Source: Pontederia crassipes
Lineage: Eukaryota; Streptophyta; Magnoliopsida; Commelinales; Pontederiaceae
DNA length: 64,000 nt
NCBI GenBank assembly: GCA_030549335.1
Contig: CM060198.1
Coordinates: 49,751,353-49,815,352 of the forward strand
Direction of reading: 5' to 3'
The translations under genes were made by a program, and so were the position numbers. The notes under the pieces are model-generated. The model was not told the DNA's origin, did not search any database, and saw only the letters and a list, made by a program, of their open reading frames with translations. Shown piece after piece: positions 45,463 through 55,540 of the stretch. Numbering within the stretch: the first letter of the stretch is position 1; every line of letters starts with the position of its first letter.

Positions 45463-47429
45463 CATAATCATCCCTTACACTTTGATTTCCATATTTACAT
45501 TATTAAATTCGTAATGTTAAATTTTGTTTCATATGGGGGCTTTTGACAAGTGAAATTAGGTGGAATCTACTTAGTTCCGTCAAACGTGATATAATTCTCA
45601 AGGTGAAATCAAGCTTCAATTAATGTCCTAGAACCATGTTCAAGTGACCTTGCTTCCGGGGTCTCATAAGGTATTTTACCTTTCTTTTGTCTTCATCTTT
45701 TTTTTTATTTGTCATTTTTCTTTTTTATTTTACAAATTAATTATTTTCTTTTTAAAGCTTTTTATATGAAATAATTATTTATTAAATATAAAATAAATAT
45801 TATAAAGGATTAATGTAATATTATTTTATTAAAAACTATTTTTTTAAAAAAATGTATATTTAAATGCTATATTTTAAACAATTTTATAATAAAAAATTAT
45901 ATTTATATTTATATTTTTTAATAAAATTATATTTTATGTTTATAATATCTATTTCTTATTCAAACAACCATTAAAATTAATTTATCATATTTATTTTTTA
46001 CTATCATATCATCTTTTTGTTTTTCGTCATTACGTTTCAATCTATTGAAACACATCCTGAACTAATATATGTCAATTCAATTATTTACGTGAAACTCCAA
46101 AGAATTATAATTTCGATTGCTAAATAGCCCCAATACGTTAAGGTCACATAATTATTGCACTCTCTTATCCTTTGCTCTTACAAATTAAAATATCTTAATG
46201 GATATGCCTATCCAGACTTTTGACATTATGTATGGACTCAACTGCTCGAGGATAAGGACTTCATACATAGGTTAATAGTGTGGAGTGAATAGTTGACGTA
46301 CAGGTCTAATAGTTGTTAGTTACACCTAATGGCAATATTACGCATTAATCATTAATCGCCCTTATTTACAATAAAGGTGAGAATTGAAATATACATGTGT
46401 GATTGAGCTTTGTGAATTATTTACCATGTCAAAAGAAATTAAAGAGATTGTATAAAAATTCACCATTCTGATAAGCCGCCCTCACCAGTTGCACTATAAA
46501 TAGAGGTAGAAAGCTAGCGATTTAATGCGTGTCATGAAGGTTAATCCTTAATCACCCATATATTCAATAGTATTGAGAATATATTGAAATGAACAAGCGT
46601 GTTTGTGGTTTATGGTTTGTTTACCCATACCATAAGAAGATCGCGGTGATTGTATAAAATATTATATCTTTTCTACTACAAAAGGAACAACGTGAATCCA
46701 TGACAAATATTAAGATCTAACTAATTTAGAGTAGCATAATTGATCTTCCCGTACTCAATTTGGAAACGAAACCAGAGTTCCTTCAAAGTTCCAGGTACAT
46801 AGTTGTATTTGATAGTTTAGTTCAAATTATATATGTTTGGTTGGAGTGAAATTTGATAACGAGAAATAAGGTGTTTGATATGATAGAAAAAAATAGATGT
46901 GATGAATGAATGTTCTGTGGGTTTTGAATTAAAAATGATTATTATAATTATGAAGTATAACAGAAAATTATATAATAAAAAAATTTTAAGGAAAATTTTT
47001 TGTTAAAAATATATAATTTAAATATAAAAAATCATTTTTAAAATTAATTATGTTTAATGAAATATTAAAATTTTTAATGAAATAATAAGTAATAAATAAT
47101 ATTATATTAATCCCTTATTATAATTATTAAATTATTTATTTTATAGAAGATATGGTGCGAGAGAAAAGAAAAAAAAATGAATTTTGAAAAAAAAGAACCG
47201 TCATGTCAAACCCAAAAGAAAAAAATAGATTGGTATGGCTCCCAATTGCAGCACATTTGTTTCCACTCCGAAATCTGATTCTGGGGCGGTCTTTGGCGGA
47301 ACCGGGCAGAAAAGAGCGTGGTTCCTGCCCGGTTCCGCAAACAAATGGGCCCAAGAATCCTCGGGGTTCCTAAGAAAGTTAATTAAAGTCAAACGAAACG
47401 GGGTATAAATATTTCATTTCATATTACCA
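45463..47429. other. AT-rich intergenic DNA, no gene seen
   Basis: Contains an imperfect direct repeat of about 200 bp (about 46350-46450 and 46555-46655, both ending GATTGTATAAAA) and the second copy of the dispersed repeat (46830-47340). No coding frame is supported. Confidence 0.6.
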
Positions 47430-47479
47430 TTGATCTTATTTTCTTGATTTTAATAAGAGAAACAAGGAGGAGGGCCCAC

Positions 47480-47973
47480 TAGGGGTGTTCACCGGGTCGA
47501 CCCGGTAAATTCGAAAATCCAACCCGACCCGATCATGAATCGACCTAGGGTTGGGTTGGGGTCGGTTTGGAGAATTCCAACTCGAGTTGATCCGACCTGA
47601 TTCGATGATTTTGTTAATTTAAATAATTTTTTATTTCAAATGATTTTTTTATTACTTTAAGAGTTTTATATCATAAAAAATTGAAATAATATAGATAAAC
47701 TATTTTAAATATAGAAAATACACAAATATTTTAAAAAAATATGTTTTGTATTTAAAGATATTTTATTTAGTATTAAAAATAAAGCAATAAATAATACTTT
47801 ATATTAAAAAATAAAAAAATAATTAAAAAAATAATCGTGGTCAGGTACCCCGACCACTCGACCCGGCCTAGGTCAAGTTGGGTCAGGTCATAGGAAAAAA
47901 AAGGGAAACCCGACCCGACTCGAACAAACTTGGTCAGGTCGGATTAGTTCAACCCGACCCGTGAACACCCCTA
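47480..47973. mobile_element. hAT-like MITE, segment B copy
   Basis: A 494-bp element with a perfect 13-bp inverted repeat TAGGGGTGTTCAC / GTGAACACCCCTA, better preserved than the segment A copy at 4377-4834. AT-rich interior, no ORF. Segment B similarity to A starts about 50 bases upstream (47430). Confidence 0.75.
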
Positions 47974-48409
47974 GGCCTTGCCTTCTTCCCTCTCTTTTCT
48001 CTAGAGCCGGAGAGGAGAGGGGTGGGGGCGGCCGCCCCCTCCTCTTCTCCCTTCGGTCGTCGACGCTCAAGCGATCCCACCCTCTCCGTCGCGCACCCCT
48101 GATGTCGACGCCTCCCCTTATCGACGAGGACATCGATGATCGAAGAGAGAGGAGGGGTGATATTATATTCTTATTATATTATTTATTTATTTTTAATAAT
48201 TTACTGACGTGGAGGGCAATCTACGTGGCGTTGCCACGTCGGATGATTGCGTGGCGGAGAGAGAACGTCATCCCGTCAATTGAGCAATCGGTGAAACAAT
48301 CATTCAGTGAAATAAGTTAAAATCTGGAAGGTAGTCTGATTACAAAGAAAAGTTGGAGGCTAATGAGAGAACGATCAAAGTTGAAGGGTACTTGACATAA
48401 TTTATCCAC

Positions 48410-49260
48410 TGCGAGACTTTAGGAGTATTATAATATGCGATTTTAATGCGGCCAGATATTGCTTATAGTGTCAATTGTGTCTCCCAATTCATGCAGACAC
48501 CCTCTCCAGAACATTGGCAACATGTTACAATAATACTATGGTACCTTAACGACACACCAGTGGCGGAGCTAGATGCCTTCCGGTGTCTGTACGTGCAGGC
48601 ACTGGAAGGCCCAATAAGTACTTTGTCAACTCTATTGTGACACAAGCATCTACTTGGCATGGCGACTAAGACATGCAATTTATAGATGAGAGCGCCAGTG
48701 TTTGAATCCCAGTGACACCACTGGAATTTTTGCTAGCTCCGCCTTTGTGACACACCGTTCGTCAGTTCGCTCATCTCCTCTTCCAAACAACACTCTCTAC
48801 AGGCATTCTGCAATGCCAACTAGGCAGGTGATCCGGTTACTCATAAGTCACTTGGCGGCTATGTGATATATTTTGGTAGCAATCTCATCTCCGGACAACA
48901 AATGAGCAACATACAATCTCTTGTTCGTCAATAGAATCATACTATAAAGCGCTTGCAGACATAACCACCGAGCTCATATGGCTTCACTCTCTTCTTCATA
49001 AACTACAATTGCCACATCTCTCCTTCGACCTCGTGGTGTGACAACATTGTACAATGCATCTCACAACCAATCTAATTTTTCATGCAAGAACGAAGCACAT
49101 CGAAGTGAATTAACATTTTGTGAAGTTTCCTTACAATGTGGTTTATCTCCTCCAAAGACTAAATTGCATATATATGGCAAAACCATTATGTGGTGCACTT
49201 TTTCAGTTTATTTACAATAAATTCTGCCTATGTCCGCGACAACGTTGGGCTTAATGGTGG
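48410..49260 (+). pseudogene. Ty1/copia RNase H-end relic (segment B)
   Basis: Orthologous to 5311-6025: RPDIAYSVNCVSQFMQTPS, EHWQHV, NQSNFS-region and downstream pieces across frames. It is interrupted by a 190-bp MITE (48558-48747) and has a single copy of the 43-bp unit that is tripled in A. A region near 48940-48965 (GCGCTTGCAGACAT) is retained here but deleted in A. Not functional. Confidence 0.8.
48558..48747. mobile_element. 190-bp hAT-like MITE, B-specific
   Basis: Ends CAGTGGCGGAGCTAG and CTAGCTCCGCCTTTG match at 13 of 15 positions as an inverted repeat. Flanking 8-mers CGACACAC and TGACACAC differ at one base, as an 8-bp target duplication would after slight decay. Segment A has the empty site (TTAATGACACATTCG near 5450). 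Confidence 0.88.
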
Positions 49261-49460
49261 TGTAATGGAACACGTAGAGCAATTTACTCAGTCATCAACC
49301 ACCTCAGCAATCACAGAGTCTAGAACTTGCATATCCAGTGCCGTTATTTTCATGCTTGCGTGCTAGGATTGCCTCTATGCAAGTTATATATATAGACACC
49401 CATGTATATGTTGTATGTGGGGAATATAATATACTTTCTCTGCATGTATTTTTATTAACA
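49261..49460 (+). mobile_element. Copia 3' LTR (segment B)
   Basis: Starts TGTAATGGAACACG and ends TTAACA. It is the counterpart of 6026-6227. Confidence 0.6.
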
Positions 49461-50957
49461 CTCCCAAACTAATGCTCAGAACACCTGATCGATAGGACTT
49501 TCAAAGATGCTATCCAATTTCATGATTTTTTTTACTTTGATAAATTAACATAAATTTATACAAAAGAATATTCAAACAAGATAAATTTAATTTTAACGAA
49601 AGGAAAAACTATATGATACTTAATGACTTAAGAGTTATAGACTCTCGTCTATCAAATATTCTATCCTTATTAATGTTCTTATTTATATGTGTGTCAACTA
49701 TTAAAAGAGCAACCATTTATCTCATCATCGTCATTTTTTCAACCTACAACGATGCAAGTACAAAATAAAATCTCAATTAGCATACATTCATTACATAAAG
49801 TCAGCCAATAATAATGAATCATGCATATAAACTTTTAACATACACACTAACAATTAAATTCATATCAATATGCATAAATATAGCACCAGTAATAGGATTA
49901 TGCACTTCAAAATTATGAGAATAGGAGTCTATTTATAAGATTTTGGAATAAATTGATTTCAATTACCAAAATTTTGAATTCTGATCTTCTAATTAATTTG
50001 AACTTTTATCACAACTAAAAGTCCAAAAGAATTAACTCTTATGTGAATTTTAAATCCCAAACCAACCCAAACTCCTTTCTTATTTATTATTTCAAACTCA
50101 TGTCTCATCTTCAATTATCTCTTATTTTTCAAACTAGATGAACAAATATGATTCTTATCTATTAATTTTCGTGAAAAACAATTAAACTATTATTTATTTA
50201 ATCATCAGAAAAATGGAGTTGTCACAATTCTACTATATACATTCATATCAATGTTGTTAAGATCGGACTAGACAATAAATCGAAAAAGTCTTCGTTTTAG
50301 ATCGAACCGATCGATTGGACCGGTTAATAATAAAATATTATAATTTAGTATAATATATTAAATTATTTATGTAACAAATATATACCAAAAAATTTAGACA
50401 TAATAGAGTAAAAAATTATAATAAAATTAAATCATAATATTTTGAAATCTAAAAAGTTTAAATTATAAAATAAAATATTATAATCAAAATAATTTTCTAT
50501 AAAATATTCCTTGATCTGTTACCTTCATTATTAAAAAATCCTCTTTCACACATTTTCAACATGATCTCTGTCACAATTACCTTTCTCTCCTCCCAAACTC
50601 TCTCTCATTCCTCCAATTAATCTAATCTGGTATCTTTATCTCTCACACACGTTTTTCTCTTCCCAATTCTCTCTCATTCCCAACATTTTTCTCTCTTCCC
50701 AACTCTCCCTCCCCATTCCCAACTTCTCGCGCGTCTCTCTCTCACATCTCTCACTCATTTCCAAGTTTTCAACACATTTATTTCTCCATCATGCCAAATC
50801 CGATTCAGCAGGTTCAGTTCGTGACTTAACCCGGTTTTATCCAATCTTTGATTTGATCAATTTAACTGGGTTCAAAGGACAGTGGGGTTTTAATCTCAAC
50901 ATGACTTGTGTTAGCCAGTCCTGACAATACTGAAAGATGGCATGGGATGCTCAGCTT
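49461..50957. other. Intergenic DNA, collinear with segment A
   Basis: Matches 6228-6863 followed directly by 12351-13190, without the CACTA. Reading passes from TTATTATTTC to AAACTCATGTC near 50094, which is the empty site. No gene seen. Confidence 0.75.
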
Positions 50958-50960
50958 TAA

Positions 50961-51229
50961 GGCGCTGTTTGATTTCGGATTAAAGGATGGAATAAGATCT
51001 TAATCGTCGAAATATCGTTAAACACGAGCTGAATTAGGATTAAGAAGAGACAAGCGTCACATAATTTACAAAAACTGTTTAATCCTGTCGGGCCAATGTT
51101 TTCTTCGTAATCCATCGCTTTTGTATTCTTCATTTTTACTGGATTAAAAAAAATTCATCGCAATCCATTACTTTTCACGAGTTACGTAACTCTCCTCCTA
51201 AATTAGTTATTCTGCAACCAAACAGCGCC
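50961..51229. mobile_element. PIF/Harbinger-like MITE, B-specific
   Basis: A 269-bp element with ends GGCGCTGTTTG and CAAACAGCGCC, a perfect 11-bp inverted repeat, flanked by TAA on both sides (50958-50960, 51230-51232). A 3-bp TAA/TTA duplication is the Harbinger hallmark. Segment A near 13170 lacks it. No ORF. Confidence 0.88.
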
Positions 51230-51232
51230 TAA

Positions 51233-52085
51233 ATCTGTATGCGTTTATTACAATTGATTAACCAATGTTCAGATTTGTCCATGTCTTCATTTTCACAAAC
51301 GTACGAATATTATGGTAAATAATTTTCACACATATGTCATCAACCATATAAGTTACTCATTAAAGTCCTGCATTTGTCTTGTCCCATTAAACGGCCATAA
51401 ATAATGCAGTCAAGGCGGCCGTGTAGCTCGCTGTGCAGCTAATAAGTGTGCTCCATCAATGGCAAATTTTTCCCAGCAGGACGTTGAATTGTCCATCTTA
51501 TTCATACATGCATGTTACCCATCCAAAGGAGGATCCAAGTGAATGAACTTTGTTTGGTACATGCATCTATCAGATCGAAGATCTTCTAGTAGCTGTATTT
51601 CATTTTATATATTCATAGAATGTTCAGAGTTGTCCAGGTCTTAAATTTTCACAAACACGCATAAGAATGTTACATGCAAATAGCTTTCAAAGACAGAGAA
51701 ACGGCAATAAAAAATGCATTTGTTCAGATACTGTCACTGTGTGTGTGCTACTGCTGCTCATGTCACAGCTCTGGTCAAGTGGTCAGATGTTCAACTCGGA
51801 CTCCTATTTTTTTTACCCAGTAGAAGTGAAGTCTATGGAGATGGGCAACGCAACAACAACGATATTAGTGTTTTCTTCACCTCTGATTAAATTAAATTAA
51901 ATGGTATAAACCAAAAGAACGTCCTACGCAATCACAGTACAAGTAATAAAACACACTTGTCATCAACTAAATGCGATACTCGTTAAAATCCTCTTTGTCT
52001 TGCAATTAAATGGCCATAAATAATTCGGTCAACGCGGCCGTGTGAACTGTGAAACAATCTCCGCTGTGCAGCTAATAAGTGCTCC
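51233..52085 (+). promoter_or_regulatory. S3 upstream modules
   Basis: Same two module types as before S1: the CGGCCATAAATAATG block at about 51400 and again at about 52010, and the GTTGTCCAGGTC/GGAGATGGGCA block at 51625-51850. Collinear with 13200-13998. Confidence 0.55.
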
Positions 52086-53453
52086 ATGAATGACATGAAG
52101 AAGATTACTAGTATTTCATCTTACTTTGCTCTGATCCTTAACAACTCAATCATGAAGAAGATTACTAGTCCCATGACTACTCTTCCATTCCGGCTCGAAA
52201 TCATCATCATCATGATCTTCTTCTTCTCCACTCTCTGCCCCTCTTCCAGTGCACAAGTTGACACTCTAACAGCAGCCCAACCCCTCACCGATGGTGAGAC
52301 CTTGATCTCCGAGAACGGAAGCTTTGCTCTTGGCTTCTTTAGCCCTGAAAACTCAAATGATCGCTACGTCGGCATATGGTACAACAAGGTCTCTGTCCAG
52401 ACCGTCGTCTGGGTCGCCAACCGCAAGGCTCCGGTGTCCGACCGTCAGGGAAGTCTATCCATCAACTCCGGAGGGACCCTCGTCATCACCAACAAGAACT
52501 CGACCGTCGTCTGGTCCTTGACCTCGGCCTCGTCCAGGCTAAACAGCCCGGTCGCCCAGCTGCTGGACGACGGAAACTTCGTATTGAAAGAAGCCAATAG
52601 CAGCAGCAACAATCCGGACAGCTTCTCGTGGCAAAGCTTCGACCACCCGACAGACACGGTGCTGCCAGGCATGAAGCTCGGTCTGAACCTGACGAGCGGA
52701 CTCAACCGCAATTTGACTGCATGGACCAGCACTAGCAACCCGGCGCCGAGCGAGTACACGATGGGTATGGACATCCATGGCTATCCTCAAATGTTTCTGT
52801 GGTCGGGTTCACGCCCTGAGTGGCGCGGGGGCCCGTGGAACGGCCTACGTTTCACCGGTATCCCCGAGATCATATCCTACGCGACCATGTTCTCTTTCGA
52901 CTTTGTCGTGAACAGCGAGGAGGTCTCCTACCCTCCGTCATATCGAGGTTGATCGTGAACGAGTCCGGCATCACGCAGAGGCACATTTGGATCGAGGAGC
53001 GCAAGGTCTGGAATCCGTTCTCGTTTGCGCCCAAGGACCAGTGCGACGACATTTCGCCGTGCGGTCAGTAAGGCATCTGCGACCCCAACGCCTGGCCAAC
53101 ATGCAGCTGTGCACAGGGTTTCCAGCCGAAGAATCCGACTTACTGGGCTTTGCGGGATTGGTCGGGAGGGTGCGTCAGGAAGACGGCCTTGGACTGCCGG
53201 AACCGGACGGATGGATTCTTGTTGGTGCGCGGTACAAAATTGCCAGACACGTCGAGCTCATGGGTCGACATGAGCTTGACCCTGGAACAGTGCAGAGCAA
53301 CATGTTTGAGCAATTGTTCATGCACGGCTTATGCCAGTGCTAATATCAGTCGCGGGATTGGATGCATCATTTGGACAGTGAACTTGACCCACATGAGAGT
53401 GTACACCAATGGCGGACAGGATCTCTACATTCGAGTGGCAGCAGCCGATTTGG
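52086..53453 (+). pseudogene. S3: broken SRLK ectodomain gene
   Basis: The segment B counterpart of S1, with start ATGs at 52086, 52095 and 52152 and one 57-bp leader unit. The lectin and S-locus glycoprotein parts are open until about 52926, where 19 bases present in S2 (starting ACGTTCTACATCACTGAG) are missing. This shifts the frame to a stop at 52952. A second lesion turns the tyrosine of GQYGIC into TAA (53068-53070). The remainder, including EGF-like and PAN coding, is recognisable to the donor after 53453. No kinase exons follow, only the damaged membrane exon at 54575-54690. Confidence 0.92.
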
Positions 53454-54574
53454 GTACGTATCCATCAATCCCTTTGAAACTGTTAGACTAATACTGTGGT
53501 TTCAAATTAATGTTCATTATTTTAGTATTGGCATCGCCATCACAGCATCTGGTAAACTTTGAAGACAGGGATGACCCTTGTGGCAGCCATGGATTCTTTT
53601 CGGTATCGCGGTTGCATTTTATATGTATTTTTCTTCGGTCTCAGTTGTCTGGGAGATTTAGTAGGAACTAGGAACTTGGGAGGCAACACAAGGTTCCTTG
53701 TAGACTTGGAGAAGGAACTTTGCATCGGTCCAGTGCTCTCAGCAGCCGTCCATCTAACACGTAGAATTTTGACATTGTAGTCTTAACTGCCATTGTCTTT
53801 TTTAAAAGAAACTCAATGATCCCATTTAGATGCAAATTAAATATTCTAGAACAAAAATTAAATTTTTTGTAATCCCACTCTGACAAAAAATTTTCATCCC
53901 ATAAAAGACAATATGTTCAGATGAAATTTCAATTTTAACCCCATTCTCAGCCCCCAAAGAATCTTGAAATTTCAATTTTTGTTATCATTATATTTGGGGC
54001 CCCTAAGATTAAAAAAAAGTGTTTAGATGAAATTATGTGAATAATAAAATTTTTCGGGTGAAACATAAGGAATGTGATTAAATAAATCATTTTATTTAAA
54101 TTTTTATTTTATTTAATCAGCATTCTAAACATCACATTTTTTTATTCCAGAAAATTTATATAATGAGAAGAAGGAAACAATTATATATAACATTAATCTC
54201 TCTCTTGTTATCCAATTAAATCATCTCTTTTTGCTCTCTATTTTATATTAATAAATTATCTTTTTCTCTCATACGAATATGACATTGATAAAATAGTTTT
54301 ATTTATAATTATTATTTTATAAATATTTATTTCTGACTTTTTATTTTTTAAAATAGATAAATAAAATAGTTATGAGAAAAAAAATTAAAGAATATGACAA
54401 AAAATCGAAAAAAAGGAAAAATAAAAAATAAATTAAGTGGTAAGAAAATAAATATTTATTACTCATTAGATATTATAAATAATTTATATATAATGAATAA
54501 TAAAAATATTTCTTAATAAATCTGAATTTATTTTTTTGTGATTGGTACTGACTGATGGCACTTGATGATATTAG

Positions 54575-54690
54575 GAAGAGAACGGAAACTAAATGGTTGG
54601 CTGTGTATTGGATATTCTGATTCTTCTATTTGTAGGCTTTTGTTTTGCGTCAAAGAAAAGGAATCAAACAAGACAAAAGACCAACGGAAT
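54575..54690 (+). pseudogene. S3 transmembrane exon relic
   Basis: Follows an acceptor (GATATTAG) and aligns with S2 exon 2 through GGCTTTTG and the basic KKR region, but carries the same 22-base deletion as the S1 relic. It is longer than the S1 relic, so the further truncation in S1 came after the duplication. Confidence 0.8.
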
Positions 54691-55097
54691 AATTTCATTT
54701 CAATTCTATTATATACATTATTCTGATGACGTCGAGTGCTCACATTTCAATCCAAATGCTTTTATTCCTGAATGTTCAGAATTGTTCAGGTCTTAAAATT
54801 TTATATGCAAATACTTTTCAAAGACAGAGAAATGGCAATAAAATTGCATTTGTTCAGATAATGTGTGCTCACGTCGCATCTCTTGTCTAAATGGTCAGAC
54901 GTCCAACTGGAACTCCTATTTTCCCCGGTAGAAGTCTATGGAGATGGGCACGCGACAACTTTGTTTTCTTCACCTCTGGTTAAATTAAATGGTATAAACC
55001 AAAAGAATGCGCAACGCAGTCACAGTATAAGTAATAAAATGCATGTCATCAACTAAATACGATACTCGTTAAAATCCTTTTTGTCTTGTCCAATTAA

Positions 55098-55257
55098 TTC
55101 CCAAGTCTGGATAAAGGAGGAGGGTTGTGTTAGGCTCTGACAGCCAGCGTAAAACTCTGTCGAATCGCATGAACATAGATCAACGAATGGGGAATGGCAT
55201 CGTATGATCCATGTAGCCGACCCCACCTAGTGAGATAAGACTTTGTTGTTGTTGTCG
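55098..55257 (+). mobile_element. Au-like SINE in S4 upstream region
   Basis: A 160-bp insert whose 3' part reads ATGTAGCCGACCCCACC, then AGATAAGACTTTGTTGTTGTTG, the signature end of the plant Au SINE family. It is flanked by a perfect 15-bp duplication GTCTTGTCCAATTAA (55083-55097, 55258-55272), as target-primed insertion makes. The pol III A and B boxes of the tRNA-like head are not clear, so it is probably 5' truncated. The matching A site (about 17096) is empty. Confidence 0.85.
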
Positions 55258-55272
55258 TCTTGTCCAATTAAA

Positions 55273-55540
55273 CGGCCATTAATAGTTCAGTCATGGCGGC
55301 CGTGTGAAACAATCTGCTGTGCGGATGGCTCGCTGTGCAGCTAATAACTATAAGTGCTCCATGAATGGCATGTTTTCCCGGCTGGACGTTGACATGTCCA
55401 TCTAGTTCATACTACATGTTACCCATCCAACGGAGGATCCAACACCAATCATGCAATTTGGTACATGTATCCATCAGCACAAACTTCTTTCTCGTTGCTG
55501 TATTTCATCTTACTTCACTCTGATTATTAGCAACTGAATC
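55273..55540 (+). promoter_or_regulatory. S4 proximal upstream region
   Basis: Nearly identical to 17111-17380 before S2, but the TATA-like word reads CCATTAATAG instead of CCATAAATAG. The distal promoter modules are pushed 175 bases away by the SINE and its duplication. Confidence 0.5.

Noticed and set aside
55098-55257. tRNA gene inside the SINE
   Set aside because: No complete A and B box pair or cloverleaf could be traced. The head appears truncated.
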